DNA from: JBMOGA01 sp049318625
GTDB taxonomy: Bacteria; Pseudomonadota; Alphaproteobacteria; Rhizobiales; Hyphomicrobiaceae
Assembly: GCA_049318625.1 (NCBI GenBank)
Contig: JBMOGA010000007.1
Span: forward strand, 45,066 to 109,065
DNA: 64,000 bases
Direction: 5' to 3'
Shown: one piece after another, positions 18,813-28,751 of the stretch
Layout of the letters: each line of letters starts with the position of its first letter
Numbering within the stretch: the first letter of the stretch is position 1
Notes under the pieces: model-generated
What the model saw: only the letters and a program-made list of their open reading frames with translations
Databases searched by the model: none
What the model was told of the DNA's origin: nothing
Translations under genes and position numbers: made by a program

Positions 18813-20035
18813 ATCACACCTTGCTCCCTGAACCCGGCAATCTCGGCCTCGGACAATCCCAGCAGGCTACCATAGACCTCGCCGTTGTGCTGGCCCACCG
18901 CTGGTCCCGCCCAGCGGATCTGTGCCCTGCGGTCGAGCCCCGCGACAACCGGCACGACGCCCGGATGCAGGATGGGCCGCCCGATCAGAGGGTCGTCGAC
19001 GAGCGTGATCATCTCGCGCGCCTTGAACTGGGGATCCTCGGCGATGTCGGCTACCGTATAGACTTTGCTCGCGGGAATGTTGGCGCTCTCCAGCTGCTCG
19101 ATCGCCTCGGCGGCGTCGAGCGTTCCCACCCAGGCCCCGATCAGCCGGTCGAGTTCCTTGCTGTTGGCAACGCGGGCGCGGTTGTCGATGAAGCGGGGAA
19201 CGTCGGCGAGCTCGGGCTGGCCCATCAGGCCCGCGAGCGTGCGCCACAACGGATTGGAGTTCGCGCCGATGATCACCCAGGCGCCGTCGCGCGCCCGGTA
19301 GGCATTGGACGGTGCGGTGGTGGGTACGGTGGCGCCGGTCGGCTGGCGGATGGTGCCGAGTGCGCCGTACTCCGGCAGCGTGCCCTCCAGCATGCTGAGC
19401 ACCGATTCACCCAGCGCGGCGTCGATCACCCGCACCTCGCGGTGGCCGGTGGCCCGTTGCTCGATGACGGCGGCGAGGGCGCCGAGGGCCCCGTAGAGCC
19501 CGGTGATGCTGTCGCCGATCGACACGCCGGTGCGCACCGGCGGCAGGTCGGAGAGGTCGCCGGGGTGGGCGCACAGATGGCGCAGCCCGCCCTTGGCCTC
19601 GCCGATCACGCCGAAGCCGGCGCGGCGGGCGTGCGGGCCGGTCTGACCGAAGCCCGAGATGCGCACGAGCACGAGCCCCGGCCGCACGGCGCCGAGCGCA
19701 TCCGGGCCGAGCCCCCACTTCTCGAGCTGGCCCGGTTTGTTGTTCTCGACGACGACGTCGGCCTCGGCGGCGAGCCGCAGCGCCAGCCGCTGGCCTTCCG
19801 GCTTGCGCAGATCCAGCGTGACCGAGCGCTTGTTGCGACCGTGTACCGACCACCACAGCGCATGTCCGTCGAGGGCGGCGCCCCAGGTGCGCACCGGATC
19901 GCCGTCGCCCGGCGGCTCGACCTTGATGACGTCGGCGCCGAGATCGGCAAGCACGCGCGTGGCGAACGGCGCCGCAATGTAGTGGCCGAGTTCCAGGATG
20001 CGAAGCGTCGCAAGCAGCGGCGCGGCGGGGGTCAT
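18809..20035 (-). CDS. CaiB/BaiF-type (family III) CoA-transferase
   Basis: The 408-residue protein belongs to the family III CoA-transferases, which move CoA between carboxylic acids. Visible features are LRILELGHYIAAPFATRVLADLGADVIKVE (N-terminal Rossmann part), LDLRKPEGQ, and the DSITGLYGALGALAAVIEQ segment. The catalytic Asp expected in this family is probably in the region around residue 165-175. ATG 20035 is set by GGAGAG nine bases upstream. It leads an operon with HMG-CoA lyase, ABM protein and acyl-CoA synthetase, which suggests it supplies a 3-hydroxyacyl-CoA for cleavage. Confidence 0.87.
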   Translation of the reverse strand: MTPAAPLLATLRILELGHYIAAPFATRVLADLGADVIKVEPPGDGDPVRTWGAALDGHALWWSVHGRNKRSVTLDLRKPEGQRLALRLAAEADVVVENNKPGQLEKWGLGPDALGAVRPGLVLVRISGFGQTGPHARRAGFGVIGEAKGGLRHLCAHPGDLSDLPPVRTGVSIGDSITGLYGALGALAAVIEQRATGHREVRVIDAALGESVLSMLEGTLPEYGALGTIRQPTGATVPTTAPSNAYRARDGAWVIIGANSNPLWRTLAGLMGQPELADVPRFIDNRARVANSKELDRLIGAWVGTLDAAEAIEQLESANIPASKVYTVADIAEDPQFKAREMITLVDDPLIGRPILHPGVVPVVAGLDRRAQIRWAGPAVGQHNGEVYGSLLGLSEAEIAGFREQGVI

Positions 20036-20351
20036 GAGCGTCTCTCCGTCGGCGTGACAATACAGTGTTCTTGGTTCGCGGCGGACCCGGATCTTGGAAG
20101 ATCTTCCTGGCGCACGCCGGGGCCGGAGCAGACTGGCGCCGAAACGGGCAACGACCGAGCAAAGCTTGGTCGTCGGCCCGCCTTGTAGCCGCGCTCGCCT
20201 CCAGTCTAGGATCATAGCGTTGCGATCGGCGGTCCCAAAACGTCTCGGATTTCGAGACTGTGCCTCATTGACCGCATGGCTCGCCAACAGATCGACCCAG
20301 GCGGCACACCGGACAGTGCGGGCGTGCGCGGGCAACGCGGAGGACGATGGA
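20036..20351. other. 316-base divergent intergenic region with two inverted repeats
   Basis: No gene is supported here. The region separates the CoA-transferase operon (leftward) from the taurine-type transporter (rightward). It holds a perfect 12-base palindrome GGAAGATCTTCC at 20096-20107. It also holds an inverted repeat GTCTCG-N5-CGAGAC at 20242-20258. Either could bind a regulator. I saw no confident -35/-10 pair. Confidence 0.5.
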
Positions 20352-21356
20352 ATGATGAAACGTTGGCTGGTAGCCCTGCCGTTGGCGGTCGGGCTCGGTG
20401 CCGGAGCGGCAGTCGCGCAGACCAAAGAAGTGACGATCGCGCATCAGGACATGCTGGTGCCCTATCGCGTCCTGATCGCCCAAGGCGCGATCGAGAAGGC
20501 GACCGGTTACAAGATCAACTGGAAGATGTTCGGCGGCGGCGGCGATGTCATCAAGGCGATGGCGTCGGGCGAGGTCGCGATCGGCGAGGTCGGCTCCAGC
20601 CCGGCGACGGCCGCGGCGGCACAGGGCCTCGACGTGCAGGTGGTCTGGCTGCTCAGCGACATCGGCAACGCCGAGCAACTCGTTGCACGCAACGGCTCGA
20701 ACATCACCAAGCTGTCCGACCTCAAGGGCAAGAAGATCGCGACACCGTTCGTCTCGACCGCTCACTACCAGCTGCTGGCCGCACTTCAGGACGCCAAGGT
20801 CAACCCGAAGGACGTGCAGATCCTCAACATGCGTCCGCCGGAGATCGCGGCCGCCTGGGAACGTGGCGACATCGACGCGACCTTCATCTGGGATCCGGTG
20901 CTGACCAAGATCAAGGCCAACGGCAAGGTGATCATCTCCTCCGGCGACATCGCCAAGAAGGGCAAGCCGACGTTCGACGCGCTGATGGTCAACAAGGCCT
21001 GGGCCGACAAGAACAAGGAGTTCGTGACGAAGTTCGTGGCCGAGATCGCCAAGATCGACGCCCGCTACAAGGCCGAGAAGGCCAAGTGGACCAAGGACAG
21101 CGAAGAGGCCAAGGCGATCGCCAAAGTGGCCGGGGCCAAGCCCGAGGACGTGCCGGCGATCCTGGCGTCCTACAACTTCGTCTCGGCCAAGGACCAGGCC
21201 AGCAAGACCTGGCTCGGCGGCGGCAAGGACTCCGGCGTCGTCAAGGCGATGTCCGATACGGCCGTGTTCTTGAAGGAGCAGGGCCGCATCACCGCGGTGC
21301 CGAAGGACTTCACCAAGTTCGTCAATGTCGAGTACGTGGCCGCGGCTGCGAAGTAA
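20352..21356 (+). CDS. tauA: Taurine-type ABC transporter substrate-binding protein
   Basis: The 334-residue protein has a signal peptide (cleavage near AVA-Q at residue 22) and a periplasmic NMT1/TauA-like fold. Conserved stretches include YEKATG-like [34 protein letters not shown] and [20 protein letters not shown], close to TauA. It delivers taurine or a related sulfonate to the permease. Start ATG 20352 (ATGATG) follows GGAGGAC. No tauD, xsc or tpa is seen nearby, so the route for the substrate is not shown, and taurine itself is an inference. Confidence 0.82.
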   Translation: MMKRWLVALPLAVGLGAGAAVAQTKEVTIAHQDMLVPYRVLIAQGAIEKATGYKINWKMFGGGGDVIKAMASGEVAIGEVGSSPATAAAAQGLDVQVVWLLSDIGNAEQLVARNGSNITKLSDLKGKKIATPFVSTAHYQLLAALQDAKVNPKDVQILNMRPPEIAAAWERGDIDATFIWDPVLTKIKANGKVIISSGDIAKKGKPTFDALMVNKAWADKNKEFVTKFVAEIAKIDARYKAEKAKWTKDSEEAKAIAKVAGAKPEDVPAILASYNFVSAKDQASKTWLGGGKDSGVVKAMSDTAVFLKEQGRITAVPKDFTKFVNVEYVAAAAK

Positions 21357-21374
21357 GCTCTCTACCCGCCGTTC

Positions 21375-21401
21375 GGGGACCCGGCCAGCCGCCGGGTCCC
21401 C
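21375..21401 (+). other. Intercistronic hairpin after the substrate-binding protein gene
   Basis: A perfect 10-bp stem (GGGGACCCGG at 21375-21384, CCGGGTCCCC at 21392-21401, seven-base loop) followed by a pyrimidine run lies 18 bases after the tauA stop. It lies ahead of the ATPase gene. Such hairpins after binding-protein genes commonly partly terminate or stabilise the upstream mRNA, giving more binding protein than membrane parts. Confidence 0.65.
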
Positions 21402-21429
21402 TCCCCCTTCTCGACGGAGCCACGCACCC

Positions 21430-22230
21430 TTGGGTCATCTCCAGGTCAAGGACCTCGCGGTCCGCTATGCCTCCGGATCGGGGGTGATCGAGGCGCTGAG
21501 CCGCGTCAATCTCACGATGCAGGACGGCGACTTCGTCGTCGCCATCGGCGCTTCGGGCTGCGGTAAGACCACGTTGCTGTCGGTGATCGCAGGCTTCCTC
21601 GCGCCCTCGGACGGCGACGTGCTGCTCGACGGTCATCCGGTGGCCGGGCCCGGCGCCGACCGCGGCGTGGTGTTCCAGCGCCACGCGCTGATGCCCTGGC
21701 TCAACGTTCTCGACAACGTCGCCTTCGGCCTGAAGATGCGCGGCATCGACCGCGCGGCGCGCTATGCCACGGCGCGCGAGAAGCTGGCGCTCGTCGGCCT
21801 TTCGGGCTTCGAAGGCAAGATGATCTACGAACTTTCCGGCGGCATGCAGCAGCGTGTCGGCATCGCGCGGGCGCTCGCCTCCGATCCCGAAGTGCTGCTG
21901 ATGGACGAGCCGCTCGGCGCGCTCGATGCGCTGACGCGCGAGCAGGTGCAGGAGGTGATCCTCGACGTCTGGAATCGCACCGGCAAGATGATCTTCTTCA
22001 TCACCCATTCGGTCGAAGAAGCGATCTTCCTGGCGACCCGGCTGGTGGTGATGACGCCACGGCCCGGCAAGATCGAGAAGACCTACGAACTCGACTTCTG
22101 CCGCCGCTTCATCGCCACGCGCGACGCCCGCGCCGTCAAATCCCACCCCGACTTCATCGCCATGCGCGAGCGCGTGCTCGCCGACATCCAGCGCCGCGAA
22201 CTGCCCGCCAGCGAGGTCGCCGCCGAATGA
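21430..22230 (+). CDS. tauB: Taurine-type ABC transporter ATP-binding protein
   Basis: This 266-residue ATPase powers the importer. It has Walker [10 protein letters not shown], the Q-loop in [19 protein letters not shown], signature [15 protein letters not shown], Walker [13 protein letters not shown] and the H-loop [10 protein letters not shown]. The VVFQxxxLxPWxNVxDNVAFGL and C-terminal [20 protein letters not shown] stretches match TauB closely. The likely start is TTG at 21430, with GGAG ten bases upstream; no ATG fits. The stop overlaps tauC by four bases. Confidence 0.88.
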   Translation: MGHLQVKDLAVRYASGSGVIEALSRVNLTMQDGDFVVAIGASGCGKTTLLSVIAGFLAPSDGDVLLDGHPVAGPGADRGVVFQRHALMPWLNVLDNVAFGLKMRGIDRAARYATAREKLALVGLSGFEGKMIYELSGGMQQRVGIARALASDPEVLLMDEPLGALDALTREQVQEVILDVWNRTGKMIFFITHSVEEAIFLATRLVVMTPRPGKIEKTYELDFCRRFIATRDARAVKSHPDFIAMRERVLADIQRRELPASEVAAE

Positions 22231-23069
22231 CCGTCGAAACCAAGAGCGCCGCCACTGCCAAGACCACGCGCGCGCCACGCACCAGCCGCTACCGGGTGAT
22301 GGGCGAAGGCTCGAGCCTCATGCTCAGCCTGGCCTCGATCGGCGGCCTCCTGCTGCTGTGGGTGGTCGCGACCGAGGCCGAGTGGATCAAGCCGCTGTTC
22401 CTGCCGAAGCCCGAGACCATCGGGCTCGCCTTCCAGCAGGCGGTCGAAGGCGAACTCGACAATCACACGCTGTGGGGACACTTCCTGGCCAGCATGGGCC
22501 GGGTGTTCTCGGCGTTCGTGCTCGCCGTCGTGATCGGCATCCCGATCGGCATCGCGATGGGAGTGTCGCGGATTGCCCGCGGCGTGTTCGATCCGCCGAT
22601 CGAGTTCTACCGGCCGCTGCCGCCGCTCGCTTACCTGCCGCTGATGATCATCTGGTTCGGCATCGGCGAACTGGCCAAAGTCCTGCTGCTGTTCCTCGCC
22701 ATCTTCGCCCCGGTGGCGCTGGCGGCGCGGGCCGGTGTGCGGTCGGTCGCGCAGGAGCAGATCCAGGCGGCCCTGTCGATGGGGGCGAGCCGTCTGCAGG
22801 TGATCCGCCACGTCATCGTGCCGGGCGCGCTGCCGGAGATCCTGGTGGGGCTGCGCATCGGCATGGGAGTCGGCTGGACGACGCTGGTCGCCGCCGAGAT
22901 GGTCGCCGCCGACGCCGGCCTCGGCAAGATGGTCTACAACGCCTCGAACTTCCTCAGGACCGACGTGGTGATCCTCGGCATTCTGGCGATCGGCTTCGTG
23001 GCCTACGTGTTCGAGATCCTGATGCGCTACGTCGAGCGCGCCGCGGTGCCGTGGAAGGGCAAGGTCTGA
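22227..23069 (+). CDS. tauC: Taurine-type ABC transporter permease
   Basis: The 280-residue protein is a BPD-type inner-membrane permease with about six transmembrane segments starting near residue 30. It carries the EAA-loop [29 protein letters not shown] that docks on the ATPase. It overlaps tauB (ATGA), so the two are translationally coupled. It ends 16 bases before the convergent lipA gene. Confidence 0.88.
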   Translation: MTVETKSAATAKTTRAPRTSRYRVMGEGSSLMLSLASIGGLLLLWVVATEAEWIKPLFLPKPETIGLAFQQAVEGELDNHTLWGHFLASMGRVFSAFVLAVVIGIPIGIAMGVSRIARGVFDPPIEFYRPLPPLAYLPLMIIWFGIGELAKVLLLFLAIFAPVALAARAGVRSVAQEQIQAALSMGASRLQVIRHVIVPGALPEILVGLRIGMGVGWTTLVAAEMVAADAGLGKMVYNASNFLRTDVVILGILAIGFVAYVFEILMRYVERAAVPWKGKV

Positions 23070-23085
23070 GCGGCCGACGACGGGG

Positions 23086-24024
23086 TCAGCGGCTTGCGCT
23101 GCGCGCCGCCTTGAGGCGGGCGAAGTCGGCATCGGCGTGATAACTCGACCGCGTCAGCGGGCTTGCGGACACCAGCAGGAAGCCCTTCGCATAGGCGGTG
23201 CGTTCCAACGCCTTGAACTCGTCCGGCGGCACGAACCGCTTGACCTCGGCATGCTTGCGGGTCGGCTGCAGGTATTGGCCGATGGTGAGGAAATCGATGC
23301 CGGCGGACCGCATGTCGTCCATCACCTGAAGCACCTCCTCGCGCGTCTCGCCGAGGCCGACCATGATTCCGGACTTGGTGAAGACGGTCGGGTCGAGTTC
23401 CTTGGCGCGCTGGAGAATGCGCAGCGAGTGGAAGTAGCGGGCACCGGGCCGGATCGCGAGATAGTGCGACGGCACGGTTTCGAGGTTGTGGTTGAAGACG
23501 TCGGGGCGGGCGGCGATGACGACCTCGAGCGCGCCGTCCTTGCGCAGGAAATCCGGCGTCAGCACTTCGACGGTGGTCCCCGGCGCAGCAGCGCGAATGG
23601 CACCGATGACGGCCGCGAAGTGGGCGGCGCCGCCGTCGGCGAGGTCATCGCGGTCGACCGAGGTGATGACGACGTGCTTGAGACCGAGCTTGGCGACGGC
23701 TTCGCCGACACGGCGCGGCTCCAGCGGGTCGAGCGGACCGGGCATGCCGGTGCGGACGTTGCAGAACGCGCACGCGCGGGTGCACGTGTCGCCCATGATC
23801 ATCATGGTGGCGTGGCGCTTCGACCAGCACTCGCCGATGTTGGGGCACCCGGCCTCTTCGCAGACCGTGTGGAGCTTGTGCTCGCGCACGACGTCGCGCG
23901 TCTCGGCATAGACCGGCGAGCCGGGCGCCTTGACGCGGATCCAGTCGGGCTTGCGCTGGACCGGTGTGTCGGGCCGCGCCGCCTTCTCGGGGTGGCGGGG
24001 CCGGTTGTCGATCAGATTGACCAT
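23086..24024 (-). CDS. lipA: Lipoyl synthase LipA
   Basis: LipA is a radical-SAM enzyme that inserts two sulfurs into octanoyl-lipoyl domains. The 312 residues carry the auxiliary cluster ligands C55, C60 and C66 ([15 protein letters not shown]) and the radical-SAM CxxxCxxC at C81, C85 and C88 (CTRACAFC). ATG 24024 gives [15 protein letters not shown], a usual N-terminus for alphaproteobacterial LipA. It sits in the pyruvate dehydrogenase region, whose E2 and E1-beta subunits both need lipoylation. Confidence 0.96.
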   Translation of the reverse strand: MVNLIDNRPRHPEKAARPDTPVQRKPDWIRVKAPGSPVYAETRDVVREHKLHTVCEEAGCPNIGECWSKRHATMMIMGDTCTRACAFCNVRTGMPGPLDPLEPRRVGEAVAKLGLKHVVITSVDRDDLADGGAAHFAAVIGAIRAAAPGTTVEVLTPDFLRKDGALEVVIAARPDVFNHNLETVPSHYLAIRPGARYFHSLRILQRAKELDPTVFTKSGIMVGLGETREEVLQVMDDMRSAGIDFLTIGQYLQPTRKHAEVKRFVPPDEFKALERTAYAKGFLLVSASPLTRSSYHADADFARLKAARSASR

Positions 24025-24127
24025 GCGCGGGCGGACCTCTCGGGGTTCACACCGAGATATCGGCCGACCGGGCGGCCGGTGCAAGCCGGCAAAGTGTCGG
24101 ACCTGGCGGCCCGACACGAGCCTGGTG

Positions 24128-24421
24128 TCAGCGCGCGACGATGCGGGCGATGACCATGATGAGCAGAGCACCGATCGTGGAGACGAGAATCTGCTCGCCC
24201 ATCGGCACCATGTCGGTGAACGGCTTCACGGCGGCCGGCAGTTGCAGAAGGCCATGCTTCACCAGCGAACCGCCGACGAGCGCGCCGATCAGGCCGACGA
24301 TGAGGTTGCGCAGCAGGCCGCCGGCGCCGCCGAGAATGGCGCCAGCCAGCCAGCCGGCGATGATGCCGTTCACCGCCATGATGATGTACGGCATGTAAGG
24401 TTGCAGTTGTGCCATATCCAT
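24128..24421 (-). CDS. GlsB/YeaQ/YmgE family small membrane protein
   Basis: This 97-residue protein has three hydrophobic segments and the glycine-rich patterns [32 protein letters not shown]. They are typical of the transglycosylase-associated (GlsB/YeaQ) family of stress-related inner-membrane proteins. No enzymatic role is established. The start at 24421 (MDMAQLQ) has a GGGGGACT site; ATG 24415 is also possible. A paralogue lies directly upstream at 24456-24710. Confidence 0.85.
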   Translation of the reverse strand: MDMAQLQPYMPYIIMAVNGIIAGWLAGAILGGAGGLLRNLIVGLIGALVGGSLVKHGLLQLPAAVKPFTDMVPMGEQILVSTIGALLIMVIARIVAR

Positions 24422-24455
24422 TTTTCAGTCCCCCTGACGCTAGCGACGGCCGGAC

Positions 24456-24710
24456 CTAAGCAAGTATTCTTGCAAGGAGTACGACAACCACCGCGCCGAT
24501 CGTGGCGGTTGCAACACGGTTCAAGAACTCGCTGCGGATGCCCAGATTGACCCCGATGAGGTTGAGCAGATAACCGCCGACGAACGACCCTATCACACCC
24601 GTAATGAGGTAGCGCAGCAGCCCGCCACCGCCGACCACGATCGAAGCCAGCCATCCGGCCAGAATGCCGATCAGCACGAAGACAACGATATTGCGCGTGT
24701 CGCTATTCAT
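24456..24710 (-). CDS. GlsB/YeaQ/YmgE family small membrane protein
   Basis: The 84-residue product has the same layout as its downstream neighbour: IGILAGWLASIVVGGGGLLRYLITGVIGSFVGGYLL, then a polar loop and a final hydrophobic segment AVVVVLLARILA. The two genes are 34 bases apart on the same strand and look like a tandem duplication that has diverged. The family is linked to stress response, with unknown biochemistry. Confidence 0.85.
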   Translation of the reverse strand: MNSDTRNIVVFVLIGILAGWLASIVVGGGGLLRYLITGVIGSFVGGYLLNLIGVNLGIRSEFLNRVATATIGAVVVVLLARILA

Positions 24711-24737
24711 GGGATCGGGCTCCTGTGGCGCGCAGCG

Positions 24738-26183
24738 TCACATATGAATGACACGCCCGTACGCATCGAGCACGCTTTCGTGCATCATTTCGGACAGGGT
24801 GGGATGCGGGAAGACCGCGTGCATGAGGTCCTCCTCGGTGGTCTCGAGTTGCATGGCAACGACGAACCCCTGGATCAACTCGGTCACCTCCGCGCCGATC
24901 ATGTGGGCGCCCAGCAGCTGGCCGGTCTTCTTGTCGAAGATCGTCTTGACGAGGCCGTCGGGCTCGCCGAGGGCGATCGCCTTGCCATTGCCCATGAACG
25001 GGAAGCGGCCGACGCGGATGTCGTAGCCCTCCTCCTTCGCCCTCTTTTCGGTGAGACCGACGGAGGCGACCTGCGGGTGGCAGTAGGTGCAGCCGGGGAT
25101 CTTGCGCTTGTCCATCGGGTGAGTCGGCAAGCCCTTGATGGTTTCGACGCAGATGACGCCCTCGTGCTCGGCCTTGTGCGCCAGCATCGGCGGGCCGGCA
25201 ACGTCGCCGATCGCGTAGATGCCCGGCACGCTGGTGCGACCGAGGCCGTCGGTGACAATGGTGCCGCGGTCCATCTTCACGCCTAGCGCTTCGAGGCCGA
25301 GCCCTTCGACGTTGCCGACGACGCCGACGGCCGAAATGAGCTTCTCCGCCGTGATGTCTTGACGCTTGCCGTCGGCGGTCTCGACGGTCGCGGTGATCGT
25401 TCCGGGCGCCTTCGTCACGGCAATGACCTTGGCGCCGGTCAGGATCTTCATGCCCTGCTTCTCGAATCGCTTCTGGGCGAGCCCGGCGATCTCATGGTCC
25501 TCGACGGGCAGGATCTGCGGCAGCAGTTCGACCACCGTCACCTCGGCGCCCATAGTGCGATAGAAGCTCGCGAACTCGATGCCGATGGCGCCCGAGCCCA
25601 TGATGATCAGTGACTTCGGCATGGCCGGCGGCACCATCGCCTCGAAGTAGGTCCAGATGGTCGTGCCGTCGGGCTCGATGCCGGGCAGCGCCCGCGGCCG
25701 AGCACCTGTCGCCAGGATGATGTGCTTGGCCTGGTAGGTGCCGGCGCCGAGCGTGCCCTTGGGGGCCGGATGCGCCGGCTGCATCGCCGCTTTAGTGGGC
25801 GCACCGACGACAACGGTGCCGGGCTTCTCGATCTTGGCCTGGCCCCAGATCACGTCGACCTTGTTCTTCTTGAGCAGAAAGCCGACGCCGCCGTTCAGTT
25901 GCGCCGAGACGCCGCGCGAGCGCTTGACCACGGCGGCCGGGTCCACCGTCATCTTGCCCTCGAGGACGAGGCCGTAGTCCTTGGCATGGGTGGCGTAGTG
26001 ATAGATTTCGGCGGAGCGCAGCAGCGCCTTGGTCGGGATGCAGCCCCAGTTGAGGCAGATGCCCCCCAGATGCTCGCGCTCGACGATGGCGGTCTTCAAG
26101 CCGAGCTGGGCTGCGCGAATGGCCGTCACGTAGCCGCCGGGTCCGGCGCCGATGACGAGGACGTCGTAGGTCTGTGCGGTCAT
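24738..26183 (-). CDS. lpdA: Dihydrolipoyl dehydrogenase (E3)
   Basis: E3 reoxidises dihydrolipoyl groups of the pyruvate dehydrogenase complex and passes electrons to NAD+. The 481-residue sequence has the FAD-binding GAGPGG at residues 12-17, the redox disulfide C43/C48 in GGICLNWGCIPTK, an NAD-binding IIMGSGAIGIEFASF, and the C-terminal catalytic HPTLSE. It has an insertion near residue 130 (about APTKAAMQPAHPAPKG) that some alphaproteobacterial homologues share, as I recall. It lies in the pdh gene region and probably serves that complex. Confidence 0.95.
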   Translation of the reverse strand: MTAQTYDVLVIGAGPGGYVTAIRAAQLGLKTAIVEREHLGGICLNWGCIPTKALLRSAEIYHYATHAKDYGLVLEGKMTVDPAAVVKRSRGVSAQLNGGVGFLLKKNKVDVIWGQAKIEKPGTVVVGAPTKAAMQPAHPAPKGTLGAGTYQAKHIILATGARPRALPGIEPDGTTIWTYFEAMVPPAMPKSLIIMGSGAIGIEFASFYRTMGAEVTVVELLPQILPVEDHEIAGLAQKRFEKQGMKILTGAKVIAVTKAPGTITATVETADGKRQDITAEKLISAVGVVGNVEGLGLEALGVKMDRGTIVTDGLGRTSVPGIYAIGDVAGPPMLAHKAEHEGVICVETIKGLPTHPMDKRKIPGCTYCHPQVASVGLTEKRAKEEGYDIRVGRFPFMGNGKAIALGEPDGLVKTIFDKKTGQLLGAHMIGAEVTELIQGFVVAMQLETTEEDLMHAVFPHPTLSEMMHESVLDAYGRVIHM

Positions 26184-26352
26184 GTCGAGGTGCTCTGGCT
26201 GGCAGGAACAGGTGGAACGAAGTCCCCGCCATTAAGCGCACCCTGGACCCATCTGCCAAGATGCGCCCGCACGATCGCGACGCGCGCACCCGCCTGTCCC
26301 CATCTAAGGCAATCGCTGCAAGCCGACGATGGTCGCGTCGCGCGTCGCGTCC

Positions 26353-26658
26353 TCAGGCGTGGCAGCGCCCGCCCAGATAGTAGTTCAGCAACTGATTGTA
26401 GCGGTCGGCCTGGGCCTGCGCCTGGGGCGATAGCTTCTTGCCGCTGCTGGCGGCGTCGACACTGTTGCGCGCGCCCTGGCTGTCGAGCTTGTTCAGCTCC
26501 GCCCGCACGGACTGGCAGGTGTAGCCCTCGGGCAGCGGCCGCGCGCCCGGATCGCCACCTTTCGGCACATCATCCGACGCACATCCCACGACGGCCAGCG
26601 CGAGGATGGCCGAGCCGATGCGAAATCCCGCCGTCTTAAGTCTTGCCACGCTCATCAC
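26353..26658 (-). CDS. Small lipoprotein with conserved Cys pair (paralogue 1)
   Basis: I do not recognise a named family. The 101-residue product has a signal peptide ending in a lipobox (AVVGC, Cys26). A short helical domain follows between C48 and C99, with the pattern CxxxxAxLxxL...G...A...KK-SP...A.AD..N...RC. The cysteines could form a disulfide in the periplasm. The downstream gene at 26806-27153 has the same architecture and the same 51-residue Cys spacing. It sits between lpdA and pdhC. Confidence 0.75.
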   Translation of the reverse strand: MMSVARLKTAGFRIGSAILALAVVGCASDDVPKGGDPGARPLPEGYTCQSVRAELNKLDSQGARNSVDAASSGKKLSPQAQAQADRYNQLLNYYLGGRCHA

Positions 26659-26756
26659 CCTCTCCGATCATCCTCTTTTGCACGTTGTTCATCACAACCG
26701 CTGCGGCGGCGCAAGTTGCCACGGTGACCGGGTGGTGGCCATGCCACGCCAACGCA

Positions 26757-26785
26757 AAACCGGGGCCGCGAAGCGACCCCGGTTG
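26757..26785 (-). terminator. Probable intrinsic terminator of the second small lipoprotein gene
   Basis: The arms ACCGGGGCCGC and GCGACCCCGGT with a short GAA loop form a strong stem with one mismatch. Read on the minus strand the stem ends in GGTTTTGCG, giving four U residues. It starts about 21 bases past the stop of the gene at 26806-27153, so it probably ends that transcript. Confidence 0.65.
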
Positions 26786-26805
26786 TGATTGCGCATTGCC
26801 GACGA

Positions 26806-27153
26806 CTACTGCTGCTGAGCGGGCGCGGCGGCGGTCTGTGCCGGCCGCGGCGTCAGGGTCGAGCAACGAGTCTGGAAGTCGGCATTGGCCTTGTTGAGCT
26901 GGTCGGCCTTGGCAAGGTCGAGCGGCGTCATCTTGTACTTTTTGGCTGCCGCCTTCTCGATCTTGTCCTGGACGCCGTCACGACGCAGCGCGTCGATCTG
27001 TGCCGTCAAGGTGACGCACGCCGGGTCGACGCGAGGTTGATCGGGGATCGAGGCCGTCGTCGGTGACATGGAGTCCCCGATAGCGGAGCAACCCGCGGCA
27101 AAGCCGGCCAGGGCCAGCATGGGAAGAAGTTTGACGAAGGGTCGGACGCGCAT
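26806..27153 (-). CDS. Small lipoprotein with conserved Cys pair (paralogue 2)
   Basis: The 115-residue product has a lipobox (FAAGC, Cys22) after a 21-residue signal peptide. A helical domain follows between C46 and C97 and aligns with the neighbouring lipoprotein (shared A-x-L-x-x-L, G, KAA-KK, TP, KAD-x-x-N, RC). It ends in a Gln/Ala/Pro-rich tail. No named family is recognised. Its own terminator-like hairpin separates it from the first paralogue, so the two are probably transcribed separately. Confidence 0.75.
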   Translation of the reverse strand: MRVRPFVKLLPMLALAGFAAGCSAIGDSMSPTTASIPDQPRVDPACVTLTAQIDALRRDGVQDKIEKAAAKKYKMTPLDLAKADQLNKANADFQTRCSTLTPRPAQTAAAPAQQQ

Positions 27154-27338
27154 GGCTCCCTCAATCGATGGTGTTTCTTACAGCACGTACTCGCTGACCG
27201 AAGTGTTCAGCACGCGACCGCTCGAAGGGCAAGCAGCCCCGCCGCGCTTCTAGCAGGATAAGCACACGCGCATTGCGGTGATTCTGTGGGTAAGTTGAGG
27301 ATGGTTGCCGGCTGGACACAGATCTTGCGCCCTGCGAA

Positions 27339-28679
27339 CTACACCAGCATGCGAACGGGATCCTCGATCAACACCTTGAAAGCATTCAGCAACTCAGCTC
27401 CCAATGCACCGTCGACGACGCGGTGATCGCAAGAGAGTGTACAACTCATCACAGTCGCCACTTCGATTCGGTCGCCTGTGACTACAGGCCGTTTTTCGCC
27501 GGCGCCGACCGCCAGAATTGTGGCGTGCGGAGGATTGATGACGGCATCGAAGGTCTTGATGCCGAACATGCCGAGATTGGAGATCGAGGTGGTGCCGCCC
27601 TGGTACTCGTGGGGGGCGAGCCGCCGCTTGCGGGCCCGCTCGGCAAGATCCTTCATCTCGTTCGAGATTTCTCCGAGCGTCTTCAGTTCGGCGTGCCGGA
27701 TCACCGGGGTGAACAGCCCGCCCTCGATGGCGACGGCCACGCCGACGTCGGAATGGCGGTGACGCAGCATGCCGGCCTCGGTCCACGTCGCGTTGGCGCC
27801 GGGCACCCGCTGCAGGGCGAGCGCAAGGGCCTTGATGATGAAGTCATTGACCGACAGCTTGTAGGCGCGCGGGCCATCCTTCGGCGACGCTGCGTTGATG
27901 CGCTCGCGGGCCTTCAGCAGATCGTCGAGCCGGCACTCGAGCGACAGATAGAAGTGCGGCACCGTCTGTTTGGACTGGGTCAGGCGCTGGGCGATGATGC
28001 GGCGCATGCCGTCGTGCGGCAGCACGTCGTAGGAGCCCGGCTCGTAGAGCTGCAGGATTTTGTCGTCGGCCATCGCCGCCATCGGCTGCAGGGCCGTGGC
28101 CGATGTCGTCGCCACCGCCGTCCCGGGCTGCGGCGCGCCGGCCGGGCGAGCGCCCAGCGCCGCCGATCCGGAGGCCGCCGCCTGCTCGATGTCCTTCTTG
28201 ATGATCCGGCCGTGCGGGCCCGAGCCCTTCACGCGCGACAGGTCGATGGCCTGGTCCTTGGCGATCCGGCGGGCGAGCGGAGAGGCGAACAGGCGCTGGC
28301 CGCCCACGGACGCGGCCGGCGCGTGACCGGCGGGCGCGGAGGCCGGCGCGGCCGGGGCAGCGGCAGCGTTGCCCGGCGCCGGGGCCGGCGCGGCGGACTT
28401 CGGCGCCTCGGCCTTGCCGATGTCGCTCGCGGTCTCTCCCTCGCCGAGCAGAACGGCGATGGTGGCGTTGACCTTGACCTTCTCGGTGCCGGCCGGCACG
28501 ACGATCTTGCCGACGATCCCCTCGTCGACCGCCTCGACCTCCATGGTCGCCTTGTCGGTCTCGATCTCGGCAATCACCTTGCCCGAGGTGACCTTGTCGC
28601 CCTCCTTCACCAGCCATTTGGCAAGCTTGCCCTCCTCCATGGTCGGAGACAGCGCGGGCATCAGAATGGGCGTGGGCAT
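27339..28679 (-). CDS. pdhC: Pyruvate dehydrogenase complex dihydrolipoamide acetyltransferase (E2)
   Basis: E2 transfers the acetyl group from lipoamide to CoA and forms the core of the complex. The 446 residues contain one lipoyl domain (K43 in [11 protein letters not shown]), an Ala/Pro hinge and a peripheral-subunit-binding domain ([21 protein letters not shown], about residues 130-160). The catalytic domain ends in [14 protein letters not shown] with the active His and Asp. It follows pdhB on the same strand with about 70 bases between. Confidence 0.96.
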   Translation of the reverse strand: MPTPILMPALSPTMEEGKLAKWLVKEGDKVTSGKVIAEIETDKATMEVEAVDEGIVGKIVVPAGTEKVKVNATIAVLLGEGETASDIGKAEAPKSAAPAPAPGNAAAAPAAPASAPAGHAPAASVGGQRLFASPLARRIAKDQAIDLSRVKGSGPHGRIIKKDIEQAAASGSAALGARPAGAPQPGTAVATTSATALQPMAAMADDKILQLYEPGSYDVLPHDGMRRIIAQRLTQSKQTVPHFYLSLECRLDDLLKARERINAASPKDGPRAYKLSVNDFIIKALALALQRVPGANATWTEAGMLRHRHSDVGVAVAIEGGLFTPVIRHAELKTLGEISNEMKDLAERARKRRLAPHEYQGGTTSISNLGMFGIKTFDAVINPPHATILAVGAGEKRPVVTGDRIEVATVMSCTLSCDHRVVDGALGAELLNAFKVLIEDPVRMLV

Positions 28680-28751
28680 TGTCGTTACCTCAGACGGATA
28701 GCTCGGGAAGAGTTGCGGCGCTGACGTCCTCGCTGGCCGGTCACTCCACCG

